Virus record (IMG/VR): IMGVR_UViG_3300042350_002797 | Coordinates: 62,001-126,000 of that record | Source: a virus | DNA length: 64,000 nt | Reading direction: 5' to 3' (one strand) | Part shown: positions 34,258 to 42,291 of the stretch, piece by piece | Layout: each line of letters opens with the position of its first letter | How positions within the stretch are numbered: position 1 is the first letter of the stretch | The notes under the pieces: generated by a model | What the model was told of the DNA's origin: nothing | The model's database searches: none | What the model saw: only the letters and a program-made list of their open reading frames with translations | Translations under genes and position numbers: made by a program

Positions 34258-35264
34258 AAGTTATTATAAATTGAAAGCAGTATTTTACTATCATATGTTT
34301 CACTGTCAATATTAATTAATTGACTAGTTACTATTTGATCTACACTTTCAAATGATTGTATATCGATACTATTGCTTATTTCTATTTCTTTCTTTTCAGG
34401 AATCAAAGTCAATTCTCTAATATCGTAATCGCCCATAAACTTTTCTTTAATAAAACTAGCTTCTTCATAACTGATATCTATGTCCAGACTTACTCTAAGA
34501 TGTGCTTTGGGCAGTATGATTTCGTCTGCACGATCTATTAATTCACTTAGTTTAGTTGTTCTAAATGTAGGTTGGTCAGGCCAAGTGTGATATACTGGCT
34601 GATTACCCCATTCTAATATCATCATTCCCCGATCACTATCCCAATTGTCGGCATAGTTATGTGGAAATGCATTGCCAATATAAATCATATTTTTTTGTTG
34701 CTGGCGTTTATGAAAATGACCACTGAATCCTAACTCGTAATTTTGAAAATCTTGTAGTTGAATCTCTCCATGATCAGGCATTTGTATCATGGCATTCATA
34801 AAAAATGTGGGTAATTCGAAGTGACCAAAGATATAACGCCCGCCTTTTTTACTAATACTACGCCACTCGTCGCCAATTAGCCAAGGACATAAAGTCACTT
34901 CATCTATAGTCGTAGGCTGATGTATAACTGTAACACCTGGAATGTATTTTCCAAACTCTACACTATGGATATCCCGTTTATCTTTGTAATACAGATCGTG
35001 ATTACCAGGGAAAAAATAAAATTGATCAAAAGCTTTGCCCAATTTTTCAAGGGCTCTAAGGCTATAATCCATTGTAGTGATATTAAGGCTGTTGCGATTG
35101 TGATGCCAGTCGCCGAGAAAAATTCCAGTATCACACCCTTCCTCCTTTGCTTTAGCAATATACCAGTCTACAAAATCTTCGCAATCTTTATTATGTGTTT
35201 GACTATTGCTTTTTAAGCCAAAGTGTATGTCAGTAAAACATGCAGCTTTTTTAAATAGCCCCAT
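34254..35264 (-). CDS. 47: Recombination endonuclease subunit, Mre11-like (T4 gp47)
   Basis: A 336-residue metallophosphatase-type nuclease, nearly the same length as T4 gp47 (339). Metal-binding motifs in order are FTDIHFG (Asp12, His14), GDWHHNR (51-57), GNHD (87-90), GHFELP and GHFHKR. It forms the nuclease half of the gp46/gp47 complex. Its start is overlapped by 14 bases by the 52-aa gene upstream and its stop overlaps gp46, so the whole unit looks like one polycistronic early message. Confidence 0.94.
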   Translation of the reverse strand: MGLFKKAACFTDIHFGLKSNSQTHNKDCEDFVDWYIAKAKEEGCDTGIFLGDWHHNRNSLNITTMDYSLRALEKLGKAFDQFYFFPGNHDLYYKDKRDIHSVEFGKYIPGVTVIHQPTTIDEVTLCPWLIGDEWRSISKKGGRYIFGHFELPTFFMNAMIQMPDHGEIQLQDFQNYELGFSGHFHKRQQQKNMIYIGNAFPHNYADNWDSDRGMMILEWGNQPVYHTWPDQPTFRTTKLSELIDRADEIILPKAHLRVSLDIDISYEEASFIKEKFMGDYDIRELTLIPEKKEIEISNSIDIQSFESVDQIVTSQLINIDSETYDSKILLSIYNNL

Positions 35265-35409
35265 AAAATCCTTGTCCTATAACTTTTTGAACGTCTTGCA
35301 TCATTTCATCGGACATATGACAAGTCCATGCATCGCTTTCATGCACTCTTATGAATAAAAGTTTTAAACACATACCTTCAGGTAAGGTTAAGGTGATATA
35401 TTTTGTCAT
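35251..35409 (-). CDS. Short 52-aa protein between gp55 and gp47
   Basis: A 52-codon frame with ATG at 35409 and TAA at 35251. The protein starts MTKYITLTLPEGMCLKLLFI and ends VIGQGFYGAI, with HESDAWTCHMSDEMMQDVQK between. The start overlaps the gp55 stop in an ATGA quartet and the end overlaps gp47 by 14 bases, leaving no untranslated gap, which supports it as a real gene. No family is recognised. Its position with gp55 and gp47 suggests an early regulatory or replication-linked role, but this is inference. Confidence 0.65.
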   Translation of the reverse strand: MTKYITLTLPEGMCLKLLFIRVHESDAWTCHMSDEMMQDVQKVIGQGFYGAI

Positions 35410-36227
35410 TCTTCTCCGCCTTCGTGCCTGCGTACTGCGGCTTCATGTTCTCCTTGTCCGGTTCTACTATAACTAGGATTCATTCCGTTCATTTCTAGTA
35501 AGTCATCTCTAATAACTTGATTACGTTTTTCGATGTTAATGATTCTAACAAAACTATTAGTAACAGCAGCAGTAAAATAAGCAAATGGATTATTTGATTT
35601 TGATTCATCGAATTGTAAACCTATCTGAGTTAGTTGTAAAATAGCCTGTCCTCTCATTTCATCATTATAAGTATAGCCTCTTACGTTGCCCCTAGTAGCA
35701 TATCTTTCGCATAATTTAATATACATTCTAGCTAGAGTATTGGTAATTTGTCCATGATCTTTTGAAAACTTTCCTTTTTCTATGCTGCCTTTCCAGTGAC
35801 TTTTTCCTACACATACAAGTATGTCAGAGTCATCGAATTTCCAATGCTGAAAAGGCGGAAAATTAACTTTGTCGCGGCCATCTGCTACTGTTTTTGGATT
35901 CTTTTTTCTAGTAGTGTTTGTAGGAATATGATCAAATGTCATAATTCTAAAAACAAGATCTTGTTTAGGAATTTTTTTATAATCGACTTCACACTCGGCT
36001 TGCTTTATTTTCTCGCCAGCCGCCCGTCGCCGTTCGTATTCCTTAGAACCTAATCTTTTAGCTCGATTTCTCTTAGCTTCTGCTATGGTTCGTATGTTGA
36101 TTTTATCAACATGAGGTAAAATTATGTCATATTGATGATACTCTGGTTTAATGAACGAGCAATATGTATTTTTTGATTTGTGTATTTCGTCCAATAGGTC
36201 TTTGTTATTAAGATAGTTTACTTTCAT
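35406..36227 (-). CDS. 55: Late-transcription sigma factor (T4 gp55), with N-terminal extension
   Basis: A 273-residue sigma factor that directs host RNA polymerase to late promoters. The diagnostic part is the C-terminal half: NTLARMYIKLCERYATRGNV, RGYTYNDEMRGQAILQLTQI and NPFAYFTAAVTNSFVRIINI. T4 gp55 has 185 residues; here the N-terminal region is about 90 residues longer and rich in Arg/Lys (AEAKRNRAKRLGSKEYERRR). The end is Glu/Arg-rich. A sigma70-type promoter lies just upstream. It leads the operon gp55, 52-aa, gp47, gp46, 99-aa, nuclease. Its likely targets, TATAAATA-like octamers, occur throughout the window. Confidence 0.88.
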   Translation of the reverse strand: MKVNYLNNKDLLDEIHKSKNTYCSFIKPEYHQYDIILPHVDKINIRTIAEAKRNRAKRLGSKEYERRRAAGEKIKQAECEVDYKKIPKQDLVFRIMTFDHIPTNTTRKKNPKTVADGRDKVNFPPFQHWKFDDSDILVCVGKSHWKGSIEKGKFSKDHGQITNTLARMYIKLCERYATRGNVRGYTYNDEMRGQAILQLTQIGLQFDESKSNNPFAYFTAAVTNSFVRIINIEKRNQVIRDDLLEMNGMNPSYSRTGQGEHEAAVRRHEGGEE

Positions 36228-36247
36228 TAGTGATTCCTTGTTGCATA

Positions 36248-36276
36248 ATAATAAACTATGCAGTTAATTTTGTCAA
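36248..36276 (-). promoter_or_regulatory. Sigma70-type early promoter for the gp55-gp47-gp46 operon
   Basis: On the minus strand TTGACA (36271-36276) and TATTAT (36248-36253) are separated by exactly 17 bases, a near-consensus host promoter about 20 bases upstream of the gp55 ATG. Confidence 0.75.
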
Positions 36277-36283
36277 CTAAATA
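36276..36283 (+). promoter_or_regulatory. Weak late-type octamer (ACTAAATA) before gp48
   Basis: A 6-of-8 match to TATAAATA, 20 bases before the gp48 ATG, a distance matching other late octamers. It abuts the -35 box of the divergent early promoter. Confidence 0.35.
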
Positions 36284-36302
36284 ATGAATATAGGAGTCCA
36301 AA

Positions 36303-37367
36303 ATGAGTTTATTTGATCGAGGCGCCGGTACGAATACAGGATCTTTCAGCGGTTCTTTTATCAATACTGGAAGACAGGTGTTAGGTGGTGCCGGAAGATT
36401 GGCAGGCGCATTAAGTAATTTATCTAACCCGTCAATGGCATTGTCGCAATTAAGAAGTAGAAATTTGCCTGTTGGCGGCAATACGTCGTTTGCATCGTCT
36501 AGTGCTGGAGCACAATGGTCCGGATCTGAATCGTCCAATGATTGGAGAGTTAGATTAAGTTTACCAACAGATCCAACATTTTCCGGCAGTCCAGTGTTAC
36601 AGCCATTGGTTGCAGCTGGCGGAATGGTATTTCCTTATACTCCTCAAATTTCTATTTCAGGTACAGCATCGTATGATGAACAAGCGTTGACACATCAAAA
36701 CTATACATCAGTAAGTTATCAAAATAGCAAACAAGATTCTATTCAAATTACAGCACCTTTTTTTGTTGAAGATGCGGTACAAGCACAATATTGGTTAGCT
36801 GCTGTACATTATTTTAGAAGCATAACAAAAATGTATACAGGCGATGTAGGCGAAATCGCTGGAAACCCTCCACCGGTAGTGTTATTCAACGGATACGGAG
36901 ACTATGTGTTTAAAAATATACCAGTAGTTGTTAAAACCTTTAGTGTAGAATTACCTGCTGATGCAAATTATATTGCAACTACAGTAGGTAAATCTAGCAC
37001 ACAAACGTCACCTACTGGAAATGTTCTAGCTAATCCAGTTCCTTTAACACAAAGCTTTGCACAAAGAACTGCTCAGTTAGCTGGATTAGCTGGCGCATTA
37101 GGTGCATCTCAACTTGCACAAGTATTAGGTGTCGGAGCTATTGCTAGTTCAGCGATATCATCGTTGAGAAATGCTAGAAACAACAATCCAGCAAATGTAC
37201 CAACTCCAGCTAACTTAGGTACATTTGGCGGCGCAAGCCATGTTCCAGTTAAAAGTTCTTTTACTATAACCTTAACTCCAATATACAGCAGACAGAGTAT
37301 GAGGAAATTTAATTTGAACACATTTATAAGTGGCGGTTATGTGAACAATAATGTAGGATATCTATAA
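36303..37367 (+). CDS. 48: Baseplate tail-tube cap protein (T4 gp48-like)
   Basis: A 354-residue structural protein, close to T4 gp48 (364). The central domain holds SYDEQALTHQNYTSVSYQNS, then DSIQITAPFFVEDAVQAQYW, LAAVHYFRSITKMYTGD, PPPVVLFNGYGDYVFKNIPV and, near the end, SFTITLTPIYSRQSMRKFNL. I recall this as the gp48 (or its paralogue gp54) signature in marine T4-like phages. In T4, gp48 and gp54 start tail-tube polymerisation on the baseplate hub. The N-terminus is Gly/Ser-rich. AGGAG is present 7 bases before the ATG. It is the first gene of the plus-strand baseplate module. Confidence 0.72.
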   Translation: MSLFDRGAGTNTGSFSGSFINTGRQVLGGAGRLAGALSNLSNPSMALSQLRSRNLPVGGNTSFASSSAGAQWSGSESSNDWRVRLSLPTDPTFSGSPVLQPLVAAGGMVFPYTPQISISGTASYDEQALTHQNYTSVSYQNSKQDSIQITAPFFVEDAVQAQYWLAAVHYFRSITKMYTGDVGEIAGNPPPVVLFNGYGDYVFKNIPVVVKTFSVELPADANYIATTVGKSSTQTSPTGNVLANPVPLTQSFAQRTAQLAGLAGALGASQLAQVLGVGAIASSAISSLRNARNNNPANVPTPANLGTFGGASHVPVKSSFTITLTPIYSRQSMRKFNLNTFISGGYVNNNVGYL

Positions 37368-37368
37368 T

Positions 37369-37668
37369 ATGGCCACTTATAAAAAATCTAGCCCATGGGC
37401 TGACACACCTATAGAAAATGATTACTTAAGTAATCTTCGTATTCGGCCAGTTAGTGCAGAGCCGGATGATTTTCTTTACACTATAGAACCTCAATATACA
37501 CACCGCCCAGATTTGTTAGCTTATGATTTATATAAGGATTCAAAGTTATGGTGGGTGTTTATTCAAAGAAATATGGATGTACTTACTGATCCTATATACG
37601 ATTTTATACCAGGAGTAAAAATTTATATTCCAAAAGGCGACAGCTTAAAACAAATTTTAGGATTGTAA
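37369..37668 (+). CDS. 53: Baseplate wedge protein (T4 gp53-like)
   Basis: A 99-residue protein with YTIEPQYTHRPDLLAYDLYK, DSKLWWVFIQRNMDVLTDPI and YDFIPGVKIYIPKGDSL, the LysM-like core typical of gp53, which staples baseplate wedges together in T4. T4 gp53 is larger (196 residues), so this is a short form. It starts 1 base after the gp48 stop and ends 3 bases before the next start, so it is fully embedded in the baseplate operon. Confidence 0.72.
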   Translation: MATYKKSSPWADTPIENDYLSNLRIRPVSAEPDDFLYTIEPQYTHRPDLLAYDLYKDSKLWWVFIQRNMDVLTDPIYDFIPGVKIYIPKGDSLKQILGL

Positions 37669-37671
37669 TTT

Positions 37672-40158
37672 ATGAATGTGTTCGAAGAAAATCTAAGAGC
37701 AGCAAGAAGCATACAAGAGAATCCTAATCCAATTATTAATAATAGTTCTGTAGTTGCAGGATCGTCTACGACACCGGTTAATAATCAAAGTAGTGGATAT
37801 ACGGCTCAATCGCAAGCACAACGATCTCCAAGCCAGAATGTTGCATCTACTCCTACATCTAATAATAATCAAACACAAACGCCGCCTTTTCCTAATGTGT
37901 TAACGCAATACACCAGTTATAATTATGCGTTTACTTTAAGCGTTTTATCTAGAGATCAAATTAACACATCAAGTTACAAACGAGGAGATTACGGTCCTTT
38001 ATTATTGCGTACAGCCAGCGGTGCTCCAGACAAGGATTTAATAGGAACACAATACGGTCAGTATGAATTTTATATGGATAATCTTAGGATCGATAGTGTT
38101 ATAGGATTTGATAAACTTTCAGGCAATACAAATGCAAATAAGATTAGTTTTGAAATTTTCGAACCTTACAGTATGGGATTGTTTTTTCAATCAATTCAAT
38201 CTGCCGCTAAAACTGCTGGTTATGAAAATTATTTAGATGTTCCGGTATTATTAACAATAGAATTTAAAGGGCATGTATTTGATAATGATCGTCAAGAAAT
38301 GTTTGTCACTATTCCTGATACTAAAAAACATATTCCTCTTAAAATAAGAACTATCCAGATGAAAGTCAGTGGAAAAGGAACTTCATATACTGTTGATGCG
38401 TATCCTTGGAATGAAGGTGCATATAGTGCTCAGTACAACATTTCTAAAACAGATATTACAATTAAATGCGACACTGGTAATTATACAGTACAAAATTTAT
38501 TACAAACAGGAGAACAAAGTTTACAAGTTGTTTTAAACAATTATTTTAAACAACGAGTAAAAGACGGTCAAGCAGAAACTGCGGATGAAATAGCAATTAT
38601 TTTTCCAACTGATATGTTTAATCAAAAATCATCAGGGCCCGATGAAAAAGCCGATCAATCAGCAACTAGATCCTCGACAATCAATAGCGGTGATTCTTCT
38701 GTGTTTAAATCTATAGGAATAGTAAGGGGAACAGGTAATAATAATAACCTTGTTCAAGACACTACTAATGGAACTGCCGCAGTTAACAAAATAGGACAGT
38801 CGCTATTAGCCTTTAATGAGCTCTATAAAGGAGATAGTTCTTTTCCAAAAGATAATGTGGTCTATGATGAAAAGACCGGAATTTATCAAAGAGGAAATAT
38901 AACGATAGATGTTAAGAATAGTGACTTTAAATTTAATCAAGGATCAACAGTTGTTGATATGATTAACCAAGTTATTATGACCAGCGAATACGCTAGAAAC
39001 GCTTTAACAGAAGGTAATAAAACACCACAAGGACAAATTTCTTGGTGGAAAGTTGAAACACAATTATACATTCTACGATCTAAAGAAAACGCAACTACTG
39101 GTCAAGGATCAAAACTGGCAGTTTTTAGAGTAGTTCCTTACTTAGTAGATACACATTATATTATTCCAGCAAACACTAAAAAACCTGGTCTTAAGAATTT
39201 AAAAAAAGAAAGTTTAAAAGAATACAACTACATCTATACAGGAAAAAACACTGAAATTTTAGATTGGAATATAGATTTTAGAGCAGGATTTTATACTGCA
39301 TTAGCTGCTGATGGAACTAAAAATACCGCTAAAGCTGAGTTATCTTCAGCGGCTAGTCCAGGTGCTAATCAATCAGATTTAGAAGAACAGAAAAAGAACA
39401 TAATTTCAAAACATGTAGCCGGTGTTTCGCCTACTACACAACAAACTCCGTCAGTGGTTAGAAATGACAAAATAGAAACTCAAAATTCGAATCAAGGTGG
39501 TCCATCGTTACAAGATGAAAAAACTGTAGCAGCAAAAGTATTCCAAGATATGTTAGTCAATGGCAATGACATGATAAAATTAGACATGACTATATTAGGA
39601 GATCCTTACTATCTTGGAGACAGCGGCATGGGGAATTATAATGCAGCACCTAGCCCTTATCAAAATCTTACAGGTGACGGTCAAATAAATTATCAAAGCG
39701 GTCAGGTCGCTATTACAATTAATTTTAGAACCCCAATAGATGTTAACTTAGAAACAGGCTTTTATAACTTTGGATCAGATACCAAACCTGTATTACAATT
39801 TAGTGGACTTTATCTATTACAAAAGGTTTCGCACGAGTTTTCAAGAGGAAAATTTAAACAAACATTAAACGGATTTAGATTAAAAGGACAAGATAATGAC
39901 GCTGCACCAGAAGCAGAATTTGTTTTAAGTCCTGAAACACCCACAGATGCAGCATCGTTTAACAAACAAACTAATGCCAGTATTCTTTCAGCAATTACAT
40001 CTGGAAATAATAATAATACTAGATCTCCAGTTGCTCAAGTACCTGGACAATCTAATCAAGGTGTAGCTAGAACAACAGAAGTAACTCCTGGACCAATAAC
40101 AGCTATTGACCCCTTTGATAGAAATGCTGCTGCATTCGGCAGAAGAATAAATCCATAA
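37672..40158 (+). CDS. Large baseplate hub-type structural protein (possible gp27 equivalent)
   Basis: An 828-residue protein. The first 80 residues are Ser/Asn/Gln/Thr-rich and disordered-looking. The structured part includes YNYAFTLSVLSRDQINTSSY, KISFEIFEPYSMGLFFQSIQ, VPVLLTIEFKGHVFDNDRQE and, near the C-terminus, YYLGDSGMGNYNAAPSPY and LYLLQKVSHEFSRGKFKQTL. This arrangement (beta domains separated by an Asn/Ser-rich middle) and the position just before the gp5-like spike fit a hub protein that carries the spike, as gp27 does in T4. Direct similarity to gp27 is not visible by eye, so the equivalence is inferred. Confidence 0.5.
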   Translation: MNVFEENLRAARSIQENPNPIINNSSVVAGSSTTPVNNQSSGYTAQSQAQRSPSQNVASTPTSNNNQTQTPPFPNVLTQYTSYNYAFTLSVLSRDQINTSSYKRGDYGPLLLRTASGAPDKDLIGTQYGQYEFYMDNLRIDSVIGFDKLSGNTNANKISFEIFEPYSMGLFFQSIQSAAKTAGYENYLDVPVLLTIEFKGHVFDNDRQEMFVTIPDTKKHIPLKIRTIQMKVSGKGTSYTVDAYPWNEGAYSAQYNISKTDITIKCDTGNYTVQNLLQTGEQSLQVVLNNYFKQRVKDGQAETADEIAIIFPTDMFNQKSSGPDEKADQSATRSSTINSGDSSVFKSIGIVRGTGNNNNLVQDTTNGTAAVNKIGQSLLAFNELYKGDSSFPKDNVVYDEKTGIYQRGNITIDVKNSDFKFNQGSTVVDMINQVIMTSEYARNALTEGNKTPQGQISWWKVETQLYILRSKENATTGQGSKLAVFRVVPYLVDTHYIIPANTKKPGLKNLKKESLKEYNYIYTGKNTEILDWNIDFRAGFYTALAADGTKNTAKAELSSAASPGANQSDLEEQKKNIISKHVAGVSPTTQQTPSVVRNDKIETQNSNQGGPSLQDEKTVAAKVFQDMLVNGNDMIKLDMTILGDPYYLGDSGMGNYNAAPSPYQNLTGDGQINYQSGQVAITINFRTPIDVNLETGFYNFGSDTKPVLQFSGLYLLQKVSHEFSRGKFKQTLNGFRLKGQDNDAAPEAEFVLSPETPTDAASFNKQTNASILSAITSGNNNNTRSPVAQVPGQSNQGVARTTEVTPGPITAIDPFDRNAAAFGRRINP

Positions 40159-40169
40159 AGGTAATCTAA

Positions 40170-41786
40170 ATGACGTCATCATCATACACTAAAGAAAATA
40201 GTAGCGAAGAATTCAGACCAAGTATTACCAGTAACCCGGTCAATCCAGGACCATTTATAGCTAAGGTTATTAGTAATGTTGATCCTACTTACATGGGATC
40301 TCTTCAAGTACAAATATTAAGAGAAGTAGGAAATGATCCTGCGGTTGCAGGACAAACAAGAACAGTGAAGTATCTTAATCCTTATTACGGAATAACTGAT
40401 ATAGATTTTGTAACACAAAGTCCTGAAGATTTTAATAACACTCAAAAAAGTCATGGAATGTGGTTCGTTCCTCCTGAACCAGGAACACTTGTTCTTGTAA
40501 TCTTTGTCGGCGGTTCCGCAAGTAACGGATTTTGGATAGGTTGCGTACAACACGAAAATTCAAACTTTATGATACCTGGTATAGCAGCTACTAAGTTTAA
40601 AGTTTCTGGCCAAGCCGAGCGTGTGCCTGTTGCTGAGTATAATAAAGTTGCAAGAATATCTACTCAAGATCCTACAAAAATTCCTAAACCAGAACACCCT
40701 TTCGCTACAGTATTGTCTGAACAAGGCTTATTAAGAGATGACATACGAGGAATAACTTCAAGTTCTGCTAGAAGAGAAACTCCTAGTCATGTTGTGGGAA
40801 TTAGTACTCCAGGGCCACTCGATAAAAGATCTTCATCTAAACGAGGTAAAGTAGGTAAAGCTGAACATAAAATTTCTAATTTTCCAGTAAGTAGGTTAGG
40901 AGGCTCTACTTTTGTCATGGACGACGGAGATGACAAATTTTTACGGAAAACAGATCCTTCTAAAGGGCCTCCTGAATACGCATCTGTTGAAAACAAAGAA
41001 ACTACCGGAGATGTTACTAGACCTCATAACGAATTAATTAGAATACGAACACGTACAGGCCATCAAATTTTATTACATAATTCAGAAGATTTAATTTATA
41101 TAGGCAATGCTAGAGGAACAGCTTGGATAGAATTAACTAGTGATGGAAAAATTGACATATTTTCTGAAGATAGTATTAGCGTAAGAACTAAACAAGATTT
41201 GAATTTTTATGCAGATCGTGATATCAATTTACAAGCCGGTCGCAATTTTAACACTAAAGTAGCCGGAGAAATGCACACACACGTGAATAAAGATTCAGTG
41301 TTAATAGTAGATGAAAATCAAAAAATTCATATTAAGAAGAATGTAGACGAAACAGTAGTAGGAAATGTTAAAGAAAAAATTCAAGGAAACTTTGATTTAA
41401 ACATTACCGGCCACAACTATCAAACATCAGGAGAAGCTAATCATACTAGAGCCAAGACCATTGTAGAAACAGCTACCCGTATTGACATGAACGGCCCAGC
41501 CGCAGCTACCGCAGCCACCGCAGGATTGCCAAAACAATTAAAAACTCATGTTCTTCCGCAGGATACAGGAATAAAGATAAGCACTATTATGCGTAGATTG
41601 CCTACCAGCGAACCTTATCCTCAACATGAAAATTTAGATCCTGTAAAATATAAACCAGAAAAAACTGATAGAGATTCAGCTGGAAGGTACGAAGGTGAAT
41701 CCACGGATTTACAAGAGCCAGCAACATATTGGAAAAAGTATTCTACAGTAATTGATACGTTTGAAAAAATTAAATCACAAGAATAA
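40170..41786 (+). CDS. 5: Baseplate central spike (T4 gp5-like), lacking the lysozyme domain
   Basis: A 538-residue spike protein. The N-terminal OB-fold (about residues 25-145) has PGPFIAKVISNVDPTYMGSL and WFVPPEPGTLVLVIFVGG. The C-terminal part (about 290-420) has the repeats of a triple-stranded beta-helix: LIRIRTRTGHQILLHNSEDL, AWIELTSDGKIDIFSEDSIS, DLNFYADRDINLQAGRNFNT. In T4 gp5 a lysozyme domain sits between these; here the linker (about 150-285) is Lys/Ser/Pro-rich with no catalytic pattern. Peptidoglycan cleavage must therefore be supplied elsewhere, or is not needed in this form. It precedes gp25. Confidence 0.82.
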   Translation: MTSSSYTKENSSEEFRPSITSNPVNPGPFIAKVISNVDPTYMGSLQVQILREVGNDPAVAGQTRTVKYLNPYYGITDIDFVTQSPEDFNNTQKSHGMWFVPPEPGTLVLVIFVGGSASNGFWIGCVQHENSNFMIPGIAATKFKVSGQAERVPVAEYNKVARISTQDPTKIPKPEHPFATVLSEQGLLRDDIRGITSSSARRETPSHVVGISTPGPLDKRSSSKRGKVGKAEHKISNFPVSRLGGSTFVMDDGDDKFLRKTDPSKGPPEYASVENKETTGDVTRPHNELIRIRTRTGHQILLHNSEDLIYIGNARGTAWIELTSDGKIDIFSEDSISVRTKQDLNFYADRDINLQAGRNFNTKVAGEMHTHVNKDSVLIVDENQKIHIKKNVDETVVGNVKEKIQGNFDLNITGHNYQTSGEANHTRAKTIVETATRIDMNGPAAATAATAGLPKQLKTHVLPQDTGIKISTIMRRLPTSEPYPQHENLDPVKYKPEKTDRDSAGRYEGESTDLQEPATYWKKYSTVIDTFEKIKSQE

Positions 41787-41797
41787 GGAATTATATT

Positions 41798-42238
41798 ATG
41801 ACTGCTAACTCTAAACTTTACGAAAAAGTTATTATTAAAGGACTTAATCAAGAACAAAAGATACCAGGAACTAGAACTTATAAAGGGTTTAGTTCAGTAT
41901 CTTCAGAAGCTAACAGCTTTTCTTTATATGATTTCGCTCTAATAAAGCAAGATATTTTAAATCATTTTAATATAAGACAGGGGGAAAAATTGGAAAATCC
42001 TGAATTTGGTACAATTATTTGGGACGTTATATTCGAACCTCTTACTGATGATTTAAAAAATTTAATTAGAAGAAATGTAGAAACAATTGTTAATTATGAT
42101 CCTAGGGTAGCTGCCGAAGATGTAATAGTAACTTCGTACGAAAGTGGAATTCAAATTGAATGTGTATTAACATATTTGCCATATAACATTAGCGAAGCTT
42201 TACAATTAAGATTTGATAGAGATAATAATTTATTTTAA
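41798..42238 (+). CDS. 25: Baseplate wedge protein (T4 gp25)
   Basis: A 146-residue protein (T4 gp25 is 132) of the gp25/GPW family that connects wedges to the sheath. Diagnostic stretches are FSLYDFALIKQDILNHFNIR, GEKLENPEFGTIIWDVIFEP, LIRRNVETIVNYDPRVAAED and a C-terminal strand pair (GIQIECVLTYLPYNISE). The initial 30 residues contain a basic extension. It lies between gp5 and gp6, as expected for a T4-like baseplate cluster, and is followed by a GATAAATA octamer for gp6. Confidence 0.88.
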   Translation: MTANSKLYEKVIIKGLNQEQKIPGTRTYKGFSSVSSEANSFSLYDFALIKQDILNHFNIRQGEKLENPEFGTIIWDVIFEPLTDDLKNLIRRNVETIVNYDPRVAAEDVIVTSYESGIQIECVLTYLPYNISEALQLRFDRDNNLF

Positions 42239-42262
42239 TAAACTACGCACATTTTAACTTTC

Positions 42263-42270
42263 GATAAATA
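42263..42270 (+). promoter_or_regulatory. Late-type promoter (GATAAATA) for gp6
   Basis: A 7-of-8 match to TATAAATA, 22 bases before the gp6 ATG, in the short gap after gp25. Confidence 0.6.
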
Positions 42271-42291
42271 TTAGTTATATGGGAAAAATGT

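Noticed and set aside
36227-36538. A 103-codon minus-strand frame overlapping the start of the gp48-like gene
   Set aside because: It is antisense to a well-supported coding region, has no ribosome-binding site and no recognisable protein features.
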